A DNA stretch of 64,000 nt from Alistipes sp. (GCA_017398045.1 JAFQHI010000025.1:186001-250000), one strand, 5' to 3'. Positions 27,374 through 35,869 are shown, counted from the first letter of the stretch. Notes: generated by a model from the sequence alone, not told the origin. A program made the numbers and translations.

Positions 27374-28123
27374 ATGAAATTCATAGCTGGCCCATGTGTG
27401 ATTGAGTCGGCCGAGTTGTTGGATGAGGTGGCAGCCCGTTTGGTGGCCATCAACCGACGATTGGGGACCGACATTCTCTTCAAGGCCTCCTTCGATAAGG
27501 CCAATCGTACCTCGATCCGCTCCTTTCGTGGCCCCGGCTTGGAGCGGGGTCTTGCGATGCTTGCCTCCGTCAAAGAGCGGTGGGGCTTATCGCTGCTAAC
27601 CGATATTCACGAGCCGTGGCAGGCCGAGGCGGTCGGTCAGGTGGTCGATGTGTTGCAAATCCCAGCCTTCTTGTGCCGGCAGACCGATTTGCTGACTGCA
27701 GCCGCCCGAACCGGTAAGACGGTCAATATCAAAAAGGGCCAATTCCTGGCCGGTGAAGATATGCGCTATCCCTATGAGAAGGCGATGGAGGCGGGGGCGC
27801 GTGAAGTGTGGCTCACCGAGCGGGGCAACTCGTTTGGCTACCACAATCTGGTGGTCGATTTTCGAAACATCCCCGATATGAAACAATTTGCCCCCACGGT
27901 GATTATGGATTGCACCCACTCCGTGCAACGACCCGGAGCCGATGGCGGGAAGACGGGTGGCAATCGTGAGTTTGTCCCCGCCATGGCCTATGCGGCCAAG
28001 GCCTTCGGGGCCGACGGCTTTTTCTTCGAGGTGCATCCCGACCCCGACAAGGCCCTCTCGGACGGACCGAATATGTTGCCTCTTGATGCCTTGGAGGGGG
28101 TTATTGAACAACTGTTGAGATGA
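27374..28123 (+). CDS. kdsA: 3-deoxy-8-phosphooctulonate synthase
   Basis: KdsA condenses phosphoenolpyruvate with arabinose-5-phosphate to Kdo-8-phosphate. The 249-residue TIM-barrel protein shows IAGPCVIESAELL at the N-terminus, FKASFDKANRTS, GLSLLTDIHEPWQAE, NIKKGQFLA and VIMDCTHSVQRPG. These are the PEP- and A5P-binding loops of the family. The Asn in the FDKANR segment and the Cys in GPCV are present. Its stop overlaps the kdsD start by 4 bases (ATGA), which implies translational coupling. Confidence 0.96.
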   Translation: MKFIAGPCVIESAELLDEVAARLVAINRRLGTDILFKASFDKANRTSIRSFRGPGLERGLAMLASVKERWGLSLLTDIHEPWQAEAVGQVVDVLQIPAFLCRQTDLLTAAARTGKTVNIKKGQFLAGEDMRYPYEKAMEAGAREVWLTERGNSFGYHNLVVDFRNIPDMKQFAPTVIMDCTHSVQRPGADGGKTGGNREFVPAMAYAAKAFGADGFFFEVHPDPDKALSDGPNMLPLDALEGVIEQLLR

Positions 28124-29085
28124 CGGAACTGCTGAAAGAACATATTTTGGAGTTGGCTCGTCGGGCGATACGCACCGAGCGCGAGTCGTTGGCGAATTTG
28201 GAGCAGAGCCTGGGCGACTCGTTTGCCGAGGCGGTGCAGCGGATACTCTCCTCGGAGGGGAAGTGCATCGTTACGGGCATGGGTAAGTCGGGGCTTGTGG
28301 GGCGCAAAATTGCCGCTACGCTTGCCTCCACCGGTACGCCGAGCTTCTTTTTGCACCCGGGCGAGGCTTTTCACGGCGATTTGGGCATGATTTCGAAGGA
28401 GGATGTCGTGTTGGCTCTCTCCTATTCGGGCGAGACGGACGAAGTGCTGAAAATCGTCCCCTTTATCCAGGCCAACGGCAACACGCTGATTGCCATGACG
28501 GGCAACGAGGATTCGACCCTGGCACGCCATGCCGATATCCATTTGAATGTGCATGTGGAGAGCGAGGCCTGCATCCTGCAACTTGCCCCGACCTCCTCGA
28601 CAACGGCACAGCTGGCTATGGGGGATGCCCTGGCCGTGGCATTGATGGAGTTACGAGGCTTCTCGAGCGTCGATTTTGCACGCCTGCATCCGGGCGGCAG
28701 CCTGGGTCGTCGGCTCCTGATGACGGTCGGACAGGCCATGCGTGACCATGATTTGCCGATCGTTACACCCGATTGTTCGGCCGTGGAGATGATTCACGCC
28801 ATATCGAAGGGCGGGCTGGGGCTGATTGTATTGATGGATGCGGGAACGATTCGCGGCATTGTGACCGACGGCGATGTGCGACGGGCCATGGAGCGGCTCA
28901 AGGAGCAGTTCTTCAGCATCCGTGCGATGGATATCGCCACCACCCACCCCAAAACCATCCGCCCCGAGGCCAAACTCATCGAGGCGGAGCGGCAGATGGC
29001 ACGGCATAAGGTCACCTCGTTGCTGGTCGTGGATGAGGCCGAGAGCCTGCAGGGTGTGATCCAAATCTACGATATCAAACTCTGA
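28120..29085 (+). CDS. kdsD: Arabinose-5-phosphate isomerase (KdsD/KpsF)
   Basis: This enzyme makes arabinose-5-phosphate from ribulose-5-phosphate, the precursor for KdsA. The 321-residue protein has an N-terminal SIS domain (VTGMGKSGLVGRKIAATLAS, HPGEAFHGDLGMI, LSYSGETDEVLK) and two C-terminal CBS domains (MRDHDLPIVTPDCSAVEM; LVVDEAESLQGVIQIYDI). The start codon overlaps the kdsA stop. The third-step phosphatase KdsC is not in this cluster. A decamer array and a shared terminator follow. Confidence 0.94.
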   Translation: MTELLKEHILELARRAIRTERESLANLEQSLGDSFAEAVQRILSSEGKCIVTGMGKSGLVGRKIAATLASTGTPSFFLHPGEAFHGDLGMISKEDVVLALSYSGETDEVLKIVPFIQANGNTLIAMTGNEDSTLARHADIHLNVHVESEACILQLAPTSSTTAQLAMGDALAVALMELRGFSSVDFARLHPGGSLGRRLLMTVGQAMRDHDLPIVTPDCSAVEMIHAISKGGLGLIVLMDAGTIRGIVTDGDVRRAMERLKEQFFSIRAMDIATTHPKTIRPEAKLIEAERQMARHKVTSLLVVDEAESLQGVIQIYDIKL

Positions 29086-29140
29086 TTGGACGACTTTTTG
29101 CTGAAGCAGCCCCAAAAGGAGCGTGGGCGAAAAAGGTTTT

Positions 29141-29190
29141 CCCTGAAGTCACCTTAAGTCACTTTAAGCACCCTTAAGCCCCCTTTCCCC
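29141..29190 (-). repeat. Decamer array R4 (CCTTAAG type)
   Basis: Five in-phase 10-base units: CCCTGAAGTC, ACCTTAAGTC, ACTTTAAGCA, CCCTTAAGCC, CCCTTTCCCC. It lies between the convergent ends of kdsD and the ferredoxin gene. This is the most degenerate of the arrays. Confidence 0.75.
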
Positions 29191-29203
29191 CTCGCCAAAC
29201 AAC

Positions 29204-29239
29204 AAAAAAACCTTCGGCCACATGGTCGAAGGTTTTTTC
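29204..29239. terminator. Bidirectional terminator between kdsD and the ferredoxin gene
   Basis: AAAAAACCTTCGGCC and GGTCGAAGGTTTTTT pair around ACAT with one mismatch, and there are T-runs in both directions. Confidence 0.85.
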
Positions 29240-29255
29240 TTGTAAGTCGTAAAAC

Positions 29256-29423
29256 TTACTCGGCAACGATTGCCTCGGTGGGGCATGCGCCTGCGCAGGT
29301 ACCGCAGTCGATGCACTTATCGGGATCGATTACATAAATGTCGCCGGCCGAAATAGCCTCTACGGGGCACTCACCAATGCAGGTACCGCAAGCAACGCAA
29401 GCGTCAGTAATTCTGTAAGCCAT
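29256..29423 (-). CDS. 2[4Fe-4S] ferredoxin
   Basis: A 55-residue protein that begins MAYRITDACVACGTC and ends EAIVAE. It has two C-x2-C-x2-C-x3-C-P motifs: CVACGTCIGECP and CIDCGTCAGACP. All eight cysteines are intact, so it should carry two [4Fe-4S] clusters and act as a small cytoplasmic electron carrier, as in clostridial-type ferredoxins. It is short and easily missed, but the spacing of the motifs leaves little doubt. It lies downstream of serS on the same strand and shares the terminator with kdsD. Confidence 0.96.
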   Translation of the reverse strand: MAYRITDACVACGTCIGECPVEAISAGDIYVIDPDKCIDCGTCAGACPTEAIVAE

Positions 29424-29474
29424 AGTCTTGTTGTTTTAAGTTAAAGTGTGTGTTGTTAATGCAAATGTAGTGAT

Positions 29475-30746
29475 TTATTTGATAAAATCAAATCCCGTGT
29501 AAGGAATTAACACCTCGGGGATGCGGATTCCCTCCTCGGTCTGGTTGTTTTCCAACAGCGCGGCTACGATGCGGGGCAGTGCCAACGACGAACCGTTCAA
29601 AGTATGTGCCAATTGGGTCTTCTTCTGCTCGTCGCGGTAGCGGAGCTTGAGACGGTTGGCCTGGAACGACTCGAAGTTCGAGACGGACGAGACCTCCAGC
29701 CAACGCTGCTGGGCCTCCGAATAGACCTCGAAATCGTACGTCAGAGCCGACGTGAAGGACATATCGCCACCACACAGACGCAGGATACGGTACGGAAGGC
29801 CAAGCGATTTTACAATCGACTCGACGTGTGCCACCATGCCGTCCAGTGCCTCATACGACTTCTCGGGATGGGCTACCTGGACAATCTCCACCTTGTCGAA
29901 CTGGTGCAGACGGTTCAAACCGCGTACATCCTTGCCATACGAACCGGCCTCACGACGGAAGCAGGGAGTGTAGGCGGTCATCTTCACGGGCAGTTCGTCA
30001 GCCTGAAGAATGACATCGCGGAAGATGTTCGTTACGGGAACCTCGGCCGTCGGTACGAGGTAGAAATTATCGGCCGTGGCGTGGTACATCTGACCCTCCT
30101 TGTCGGGCAGCTGACCCGTGCCGAAGCCCGAAGCCTCATTGACCATGATGGGCGGCTCCACCTCCTGATAACCGGCCTTCGTATTGCAGTCGAGGAAGTA
30201 GTTAATCAGGGCGCGTTGCAGACGGGCACCCTTACCCTTATAGACGGGGAAACCGGCACCGGTGAGCTTTACGCCCAGGTCGAAGTCGATGATGTCGTAC
30301 TTGCGGGCCAACTCCCAGTGGGGCAGCGGATTTTCGGGCAGTTGCGAGTAGTTCTCGTCAATCTTTACAACGAGGTTGTCCTCGGCCGTGCGACCCTCGG
30401 GAACAATCTCGGCGGGGAAGTTCGGCAGCGATACGATGGCAGCGTTCAGCTCATCCTGTACCGTGACAGACTCCTGCTGCAACTCGGCCGACTTCTGCTT
30501 CATGGCGGCAACATTGGCCTTGGCAGCCTCGGCCTCCTCCTTACGGCCCTGGCCCATCAGCATACCAATCTCCTTGGCAGCCTTGTTTTGTGCGGCGAGC
30601 GTGTTGTCCAGCTCGACCTGAATGGCGCGACGACGGTCATCGAGCGCGATAATCTTCTCGATGATGGGGGCTGCATCTACGCCCTTCTTGGCCAACTTGC
30701 GGATTGCCTCGGCCTTATCATCGCGGATTTGCTTGATTGTAAGCAT
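29475..30746 (-). CDS. serS: Seryl-tRNA synthetase
   Basis: This enzyme charges tRNA-Ser and tRNA-Sec. The 423-residue class II synthetase has an N-terminal coiled-coil arm (MLTIKQIRDDKAEAIRKLAK…) that binds the tRNA long variable arm. The catalytic core has motif 2 YTPCFRREAGSYGKD and motif 3 (SSLALPRIVAALLENNQ). The open frame extends 21 codons upstream of the ATG at 30746, but that part does not match the family. A -7 box is at 30787-30794 on the minus strand. Confidence 0.97.
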   Translation of the reverse strand: MLTIKQIRDDKAEAIRKLAKKGVDAAPIIEKIIALDDRRRAIQVELDNTLAAQNKAAKEIGMLMGQGRKEEAEAAKANVAAMKQKSAELQQESVTVQDELNAAIVSLPNFPAEIVPEGRTAEDNLVVKIDENYSQLPENPLPHWELARKYDIIDFDLGVKLTGAGFPVYKGKGARLQRALINYFLDCNTKAGYQEVEPPIMVNEASGFGTGQLPDKEGQMYHATADNFYLVPTAEVPVTNIFRDVILQADELPVKMTAYTPCFRREAGSYGKDVRGLNRLHQFDKVEIVQVAHPEKSYEALDGMVAHVESIVKSLGLPYRILRLCGGDMSFTSALTYDFEVYSEAQQRWLEVSSVSNFESFQANRLKLRYRDEQKKTQLAHTLNGSSLALPRIVAALLENNQTEEGIRIPEVLIPYTGFDFIK

Positions 30747-30786
30747 ATTGATGTATCTTTTGTTTAGAATTAGCGTTCTTGATTCG

Positions 30787-30794
30787 CAAAAATA
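30787..30794 (-). promoter_or_regulatory. -7 box (TATTTTTG) for serS
   Basis: TATTTTTG on the minus strand, 41 bases upstream of the serS ATG. It is divergent from the box at 30817-30824. Confidence 0.5.
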
Positions 30795-30816
30795 CAAAAC
30801 AATTCCCAAAAATGAT

Positions 30817-30824
30817 TATTTTTG
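30817..30824 (+). promoter_or_regulatory. -7 box (TATTTTTG) for the U32 gene
   Basis: TATTTTTG matches TAnnTTTG and ends 18 bases before the ATG at 30843. Confidence 0.5.
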
Positions 30825-30842
30825 TGGAAAATTATCGCACGA

Positions 30843-32648
30843 ATGAAACGCATCGAATTGTTGGCACCCGCCAAGGACTACGAAGCTGCCGTGGCAGCCG
30901 TGGAGTATGGAGCCGATGCCCTCTATATCGGAGGGTCGCGTTTTGGTGCGCGTCAGGCGGCTACGAATCCCGTGGAGGAGATTGCGCGTGTCGTAGCCTA
31001 TGCCCACCGTTACGGGGTGAAGGTCTATGCCACGATGAATACGCTCGTGTGGGATACGGAACTGCAGGATGCCGAGCGTGAGGCGCGTGCTTTGTTGGCT
31101 GCGGGGGTCGATGCCCTCATTGTGCAGGATATGGCCTACCGCCGTATGGGCCTCGGGTGCGAACTCCACGCCTCGACCCAGGTGCAGGTGCGCACCCCCG
31201 AGATGGCGCACTTCTTGGCCGAAGCGGGCTTTGCTCGCGTGATTTTGGAGCGTGCCTTGTCGCTCGACGAGATTCGTGAAATCTGCCAGGCCACCACGGC
31301 CGAGGTGGAGTGTTTCGTGCATGGGGCCATCTGCGTGGGGTATAGCGGTCGCTGTTTCCTCTCGCGCTCGATGTCTTCGCGCAGCGGTAACCGAGGCGGA
31401 TGCAGCCAGCCGTGTCGCCTGAAATGGAATCTCACGGACGGAAAAGGGCGCATCTATCTCAAAGATAAGCACCTGCTCTCGGTGCAGGACCTCTCGCTGC
31501 GTCACCGGCTGGGCGAACTGCTCGATGCCGGTGTAACCTCGTTCAAAATCGAGGGACGACTGAAAGATGCGACCTACATCAAAAATGTGGTGGCCGCCTA
31601 TCGGCAGGCATTGGATGCAGAGCTGAAAAAGCGTCCGCATCTTGAGCGTGCTTCGGTTGGGGAGTCCGAGACCTCTTTTATGCCCGATACGGCCAAGAGC
31701 TTTACGCGTGGCGAGTCGGCCTACTTCTTCGATGGCAAACAGCGTGGCGTCGCCTCGTTCGACACCCCGAAGGCGGTGGGGGAGTATGTTGGCCGCATCG
31801 TGGAGGTGAATCGACGGGGCTGGCGTGTGGCGGGCGAAAAAAGGCTCACGGCAGGCGATGGCGTGTGCCTGATGACCGCGGAGGGCTGGTTCGGTACGAA
31901 CCTCAATGCCGTGGAGGGTGACCGTGTGCAACCCAATAAAATGACCGTGGTCGCACCCGGAACACCTCTTTATCGCAACTATGACCACCTTTTTCATAAA
32001 CAACTCGCAGCCGACCGCACGCGACGTGTCATTCCGACCCGTGCTTGGGTGACGCTCTCGGCCGATGAAATAGCGTTGCGCTTGTGCGATGCGGAGGGCG
32101 TAGAGGTGGAGCTGAAACAGCAACAAGCGTTGGATGAAGCTCAAAATGAAGCGAAAAATCGAGAGAACATCCGTCGTCAGGTGATGCGTTCGGGCGAGAC
32201 GATTTTTCGGGTCGATGAGGTGGAGATAGCGGGCGAAAACCGCTTTGTACCGGCCTCCATGATGGCCGATATGCGCCGTGAGGGGTTGGAAAAACTGCTC
32301 GAAAAACGGCTGCAACATCCCGCTCAACCGCGTACCCCTAAAGAGGGTGATGTGCGTTATCCCTTCTCGACCCTTTCGGCCGAGGAGAATGTAACGAACC
32401 ACCTCTCCGAACAGTTCTACCGCGACCACGGGGTGGAGCGGATTGTCGAGCCGTTGGAGTTGGCCCCCACGACCGTCGGTGCGCGTGTGATGCAGTCGGC
32501 CTATTGCCTTCGACGCGAGTTGGGCGAATGTTTGAAAAACAACCCCCGTTTGAAGGGCGATTTATACCTCGAAACGGGAGGCCATAAATACCGCTTGGAG
32601 TTCGACTGCAAGCGTTGTGAAATGAATTTGATAGATTGTTCGAAATAG
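30843..32648 (+). CDS. U32 family protein, RlhA-like (23S rRNA hydroxylation)
   Basis: The 601-residue protein carries the peptidase U32 signature, ECFVHGAICVGYSGRCFLS then RSGNRGGCSQPCR, with the conserved cysteines. A C-terminal DUF3656-like region follows (residues about 370-590), ending FDCKRCEMNLIDCSK. In E. coli the long U32 protein with this layout is RlhA, which hydroxylates C2501 of 23S rRNA. The short one, TrhP, acts on tRNA. Length and the extra domain favour the RlhA side, but an earlier collagenase annotation of the family cannot be ruled out by eye. The next gene, a methyltransferase, starts 2 bases after its stop. Confidence 0.85.
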   Translation: MKRIELLAPAKDYEAAVAAVEYGADALYIGGSRFGARQAATNPVEEIARVVAYAHRYGVKVYATMNTLVWDTELQDAEREARALLAAGVDALIVQDMAYRRMGLGCELHASTQVQVRTPEMAHFLAEAGFARVILERALSLDEIREICQATTAEVECFVHGAICVGYSGRCFLSRSMSSRSGNRGGCSQPCRLKWNLTDGKGRIYLKDKHLLSVQDLSLRHRLGELLDAGVTSFKIEGRLKDATYIKNVVAAYRQALDAELKKRPHLERASVGESETSFMPDTAKSFTRGESAYFFDGKQRGVASFDTPKAVGEYVGRIVEVNRRGWRVAGEKRLTAGDGVCLMTAEGWFGTNLNAVEGDRVQPNKMTVVAPGTPLYRNYDHLFHKQLAADRTRRVIPTRAWVTLSADEIALRLCDAEGVEVELKQQQALDEAQNEAKNRENIRRQVMRSGETIFRVDEVEIAGENRFVPASMMADMRREGLEKLLEKRLQHPAQPRTPKEGDVRYPFSTLSAEENVTNHLSEQFYRDHGVERIVEPLELAPTTVGARVMQSAYCLRRELGECLKNNPRLKGDLYLETGGHKYRLEFDCKRCEMNLIDCSK

Positions 32649-32649
32649 T

Positions 32650-33531
32650 ATGCAGGAGCAACTGACACCCGATTTTCGGGACTATGAACTCATCGACTCG
32701 GGCGACTTCGAGAAGTTGGAACGCTTCGGGCGCATCGTGACACGCCGCCCCGAACCGCAGGCCATCTGGCATAAGTCGCTCTCGGAGCAGGAGTGGCAAC
32801 GCCTGGCCGATGCCTCGTTTTTGCGCGATGAACGCAGTGAGGAGCGTGGCGAGTGGCGCGTAAAACCCCAAACGCCCGATCGTTGGACGATTACCTATCG
32901 CTATCGGGAGATGCAACTTAAGATGCGCTTGGCGATGACCTCGTTTAAGCACGTCGGCATCTTCCCCGAGCAGGCCGCCAACTGGAATTTTATCTACGAC
33001 AACTGCCGTGCGCTTGCCGCAAAGGGAACGCCCCGCGTGTTGAATCTCTTTGCCTACACGGGCGGTGCTACGCTGGCGGCACGTGCTGCTGGGGCCGAGG
33101 TTACACACGTCGATTCGGTGAAGCAGGTGGTGACCTGGTCGCGCGAAAATATGGAGCAGAGCGGTCTGGATGGAGTGCGCTGGATGGTGGAGGATGCCTT
33201 GAAATTTGTGCGTCGTGAGGTGCGCCGTGGCAATCGCTACGAGGGTATCATCCTCGACCCGCCCGCCTATGGACGCGGTGCAAATGGTGAGAAGTGGGTG
33301 CTGGAGGAGAACATCGGCGAAATGCTTGCCTGCTGTGCGGAGTTGTTGGCCGAGAAGGATGCCTTCCTGGTGCTGAATCTCTACTCGATGGGACTCTCCT
33401 CGACCTTGGCCCGCACGGCTGTGCGCCAAGCCTTTGGCCAGCCGAAAGCGGAGCAGTATGGCGAATTGACCTTCACCGACCGTGCCGGCAAGGAGCTTCC
33501 GCTCGGCACGTATTATCGCTTCAAGCGATAA
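32650..33531 (+). CDS. Class I SAM-dependent methyltransferase (RlmI-like core)
   Basis: The 293-residue protein has the SAM-binding Rossmann motif VLNLFAYTGGATLAARAAGA, an acidic residue in VTHVDSVKQ and the catalytic-region motif GIILDPPAYGRGANGEKW. This set occurs in RlmI/RlmK-type RNA methyltransferases, but the PUA domain of RlmI is absent, so the target is uncertain. Coupling to the RlhA-like gene suggests an rRNA or tRNA substrate. The stop codon is followed at once by a 7-base AGAGCGA-type repeat array. Confidence 0.88.
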   Translation: MQEQLTPDFRDYELIDSGDFEKLERFGRIVTRRPEPQAIWHKSLSEQEWQRLADASFLRDERSEERGEWRVKPQTPDRWTITYRYREMQLKMRLAMTSFKHVGIFPEQAANWNFIYDNCRALAAKGTPRVLNLFAYTGGATLAARAAGAEVTHVDSVKQVVTWSRENMEQSGLDGVRWMVEDALKFVRREVRRGNRYEGIILDPPAYGRGANGEKWVLEENIGEMLACCAELLAEKDAFLVLNLYSMGLSSTLARTAVRQAFGQPKAEQYGELTFTDRAGKELPLGTYYRFKR

Positions 33532-33593
33532 AGAGCGAAGAGCAAAGAGCAAAGAGGGAAAAGAGAAAAAGAGTTGAAAGTTGAAAGTTTCCT
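33532..33593 (+). repeat. Heptamer array abutting the methyltransferase stop codon
   Basis: Directly after TAA: AGAGCGA, AGAGCAA twice, AGAGGGA, AAAGAGA, AAAAGAG, TTGAAAG twice, with strict 7-base spacing. It is the same sequence class as the array at 12747-12810, read from the gene end. Confidence 0.9.
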
Positions 33594-33670
33594 AAAACCC
33601 TTAAGCCCCCTTAAGCCCCCTTAAGCATCTTTAACTATCTTTAAGAACCCTTAAAAAGTAACTTTAAGCA
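33594..33670 (+). repeat. Decamer array R5 (TTAAGCCCCC type)
   Basis: Units with 10-base spacing: TTAAGCCCCC twice, TTAAGCATCT, TTAACTATCT, TTAAGAACCC, TTAAAAAGTA, ACTTTAAGCA. It follows the heptamer array and precedes the small membrane protein gene by 18 bases. Confidence 0.88.
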
Positions 33671-33687
33671 AAGAAAATAGAAAAACT

Positions 33688-33978
33688 ATGGGACTTTTAG
33701 TATTGACTTTCGGCCTGTTGAGCGGCTGTTTTCTGGCTGCGTTGGTCGGTATGTTGGGCGCACGTCGCCGCATCGGTTTTGGCTGGTCGTTTTTGATTAG
33801 CTTGATTTTCACCCCGATTGTGGGTCTGATTTTTGTCCTCTTCTCGGACGAACTGCCCACGGCAGGAGAGCGTCGTTGGGGCTGCATCGGCAATACCCTT
33901 GGCTGCCTCGGCTTGCTGTTTCTTATCGGATTTCTTGTTTTGCTCTTTGGCGGTGGGGCGATGATTGCTGCGTTGTAA
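33688..33978 (+). CDS. Small membrane protein, unknown function
   Basis: A 96-residue protein with three hydrophobic segments: about residues 1-22 (LLVLTFGLLSGCFLAALVGM), 30-51 (FGWSFLISLIFTPIVGLIFV) and 70-95. A short basic loop (GARRRIG) sits between the first two. The segment RRRIGFGWSFLISLIFTPIV resembles small Bacteroidetes membrane proteins with a K/R-x-IGFWW-x-F motif, but I know no function. The ATG is preceded by an A-rich stretch, and a perfect terminator follows 2 bases after the stop. Confidence 0.75.
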   Translation: MGLLVLTFGLLSGCFLAALVGMLGARRRIGFGWSFLISLIFTPIVGLIFVLFSDELPTAGERRWGCIGNTLGCLGLLFLIGFLVLLFGGGAMIAAL

Positions 33979-33980
33979 GT

Positions 33981-34009
33981 AAAAAAAGAGGCTCACAGCC
34001 TCTTTTTTT
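33981..34009. terminator. Bidirectional terminator
   Basis: AAAAAAAGAGGCT, CAC, AGCCTCTTTTTTT: a perfect 13-bp stem with a 3-base loop. It serves the small membrane protein gene (+) and the chromate transporter gene (-). Confidence 0.9.
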
Positions 34010-34011
34010 AT

Positions 34012-34578
34012 TTAGTGATAGATGACAATGCCCGCCACGGCAGATAGCACAATCAGCAGAATCGGATTCACCTTGCGCCATTGACCGAACAGCACCGCAC
34101 CGAACAAAAGCCAGCTCCAGCCATCGATGAAGTTCTGCTCCGCGGGGTCGCTCGACTGGGGAAAGATAAGCATCAGGGCGGCCGCGGCAATCATGCCGAT
34201 AACGACGGGTCGCATCCCCCGCATCGCCCCCTCAATCAGGGTGTTGTGTCTTAAGCGCAGGTAGAAGCGTGTGATGAGCAACATGATGGTCATGGCCGGC
34301 ATACAGACGGCAAAGGTGGCGATGAGCGAGCCTAAAATACCATATCCCACACCGCCGGCCTGCGCTCCTACCGTATAGCCGACATAGGTGGCCGAGTTGA
34401 TGGCAATCGGTCCGGGGGTGATTTGCGATACGGCCACAATATCGGCAAACTCGCTGCCCGTCATCCAGCCATGGCGCACCACCACCTCGTTTTGGATAAG
34501 CGAGAGCATGGCGTAGCCACCGCCAAAGCCGAAGAAGCCGATTTTAAGGTAGGAAAGGAAGAGTTGCCAGAAAATCAT
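34012..34578 (-). CDS. Chromate transporter subunit (short ChrA), second gene
   Basis: A 188-residue half-size CHR protein starting MIFWQLFLSYLKIGFFGFGGG. The CHR signature follows in ISQITPGPIAINSATYVG, with four to six hydrophobic segments. Short-chain CHR proteins occur as adjacent pairs that together give the chromate-efflux activity of full-length ChrA. Its start overlaps the stop of the partner gene by 4 bases, so the pair is translationally coupled. A natural substrate other than chromate is possible. Confidence 0.9.
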   Translation of the reverse strand: MIFWQLFLSYLKIGFFGFGGGYAMLSLIQNEVVVRHGWMTGSEFADIVAVSQITPGPIAINSATYVGYTVGAQAGGVGYGILGSLIATFAVCMPAMTIMLLITRFYLRLRHNTLIEGAMRGMRPVVIGMIAAAALMLIFPQSSDPAEQNFIDGWSWLLFGAVLFGQWRKVNPILLIVLSAVAGIVIYH

Positions 34579-35111
34579 TGCTTCAATCGTTTAAGGTGTG
34601 ACAGCTCCCACGCAATGCCAAGCAGGGCGGCAGCGAAGAGGATGCCGATGGGCGACCAGCCCAGCCAATGGATGGCTGCGGCCGTAGCGATGATGACCAG
34701 ATACATCGCGCGGTGCATCCCCTGCGAGAGCTTGATGACGGGAAAGATAATCAGAGCCACCACCGCCGGACGCATTCCGCGAAAAGCGGCCTCGACCCAT
34801 GCGTTGTGGCGAATATCGGCAAAGAGGATGGCGATGAGCAGGATGATAAGAAACGAGGGGACAACGATGCCCATGAGTGAGGCGACGGCTCCACGCAGTC
34901 CGCGGACTTTGTAGCCCACAAAAACGGCCGTGTTGAGGGCAATCGGTCCAGGGGCGGATTGGGCCAGGGTCAACAGGTCCAAAAAATCGGCTCGCTCGAC
35001 CCATCGACGACGGTCGATGACCTCCCTCTCGATGAGCGGAATCATGGCATAGCCACCACCAAAGGTGAAGGCTCCAATCTTCAGAAAACTCCAAAAAAGA
35101 TGCAGGCTCAT
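34575..35111 (-). CDS. Chromate transporter subunit (short ChrA), first gene
   Basis: The 178-residue partner: MSLHLFWSFLKIGAFTFGGGYAMIPLIEREV, then LTLAQSAPGPIALNTAVFVGY, the same CHR signature as in the downstream gene with different flanks. The pair presumably forms a heteromeric inner-membrane transporter with inverted halves. It is 18 bases downstream of rsmE. Confidence 0.9.
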   Translation of the reverse strand: MSLHLFWSFLKIGAFTFGGGYAMIPLIEREVIDRRRWVERADFLDLLTLAQSAPGPIALNTAVFVGYKVRGLRGAVASLMGIVVPSFLIILLIAILFADIRHNAWVEAAFRGMRPAVVALIIFPVIKLSQGMHRAMYLVIIATAAAIHWLGWSPIGILFAAALLGIAWELSHLKRLKQ

Positions 35112-35129
35112 CGCTCGTAAAGGGTTGAA

Positions 35130-35846
35130 CTATTGGTTATTTACGACCGACACCATCGTTACGGCCACCACAGCGGCCGTCTCCGTGCGCAGGCGTTGTT
35201 CGCCGAGCGTAATCTCCTCGAATCCGGCCTCGACGGCCATCCGAATCTCCTCCTTCGAAAAGTCCCCCTCGGGGCCAATCAGCACCAAGGCACGCTCCCC
35301 CTTTTTGAGGGTCGAGGCCAGATAGCGTTTTCCCTCGGGGGCTATAGCCAGGTCGCAGTGGGCGATGAATTTTCGACCATCGAAAGGCGTGGCTATCAAC
35401 TCGTTGAAGGGTGTGAGCGGCGTTAATTGGGGTTTGAAGGCTTTGAGCGATTGCTTCATGGCCGAGATAATCACCTTCTCGCTGCGCTCGGCCTTGAAGG
35501 TGCGTCGCTCGCTATGCTCCGTCTCGAGCGGAATGAACCGGTCGATGCCAATCTCGGTGGCCTTCTCCAAAAACCATTCGTAGCGTTCGTTGTTCTTGGT
35601 GGGTGCTACGGCCATCGTCAGCGAGTAGGGGAGCGGTTCGAAGGGATTTTCCGTATGAAGAATCTCGACCCGACAACGCTTCGGGTGGTCCTCGACGATG
35701 CGTCCTTCATAGAGCGCACCGCGACCATCCGTCAAATGAATCGTATCACCGGCCTTGAGGCGCAGCACACGTACACCGTGTTTCGACTCCTCCTCGCTCA
35801 ATGTGTAGTGGGGAGGTGTAATTTCGGGGGCATAAAAGAGTTGCAT
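35130..35846 (-). CDS. rsmE: 16S rRNA m3U1498 methyltransferase
   Basis: RsmE methylates U1498 of 16S rRNA. The 238-residue SPOUT-class protein starts MQLFYAPEITPPHYTLSEEE, has HGVRVLRLKAGDTIHLTDG in the PUA-like N-terminal domain and ends in the knot region with ALVLIGPEGDFSKEEI and TLGEQRLRTETAA. The open frame extends far upstream, but the family start is the ATG at 35846. It shares the spacer with the divergent M3 peptidase gene. Confidence 0.95.
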   Translation of the reverse strand: MQLFYAPEITPPHYTLSEEESKHGVRVLRLKAGDTIHLTDGRGALYEGRIVEDHPKRCRVEILHTENPFEPLPYSLTMAVAPTKNNERYEWFLEKATEIGIDRFIPLETEHSERRTFKAERSEKVIISAMKQSLKAFKPQLTPLTPFNELIATPFDGRKFIAHCDLAIAPEGKRYLASTLKKGERALVLIGPEGDFSKEEIRMAVEAGFEEITLGEQRLRTETAAVVAVTMVSVVNNQ

Positions 35847-35861
35847 GACGAATTTTTTCGT

Positions 35862-35869
35862 TATCTTTG
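35862..35869 (+). promoter_or_regulatory. -7 box (TATCTTTG) for the M3 peptidase genes
   Basis: TATCTTTG matches TAnnTTTG, with a TTG element at 35841-35843, 18 bases upstream. The ATG of the peptidase follows 58 bases later. The -33 element overlaps the first codons of rsmE on the other strand. Confidence 0.6.

Noticed and set aside
29424-29474. Search for a tRNA or small RNA between the ferredoxin gene and serS
   Set aside because: The spacer is only 51 bases, with no cloverleaf or strong hairpin.
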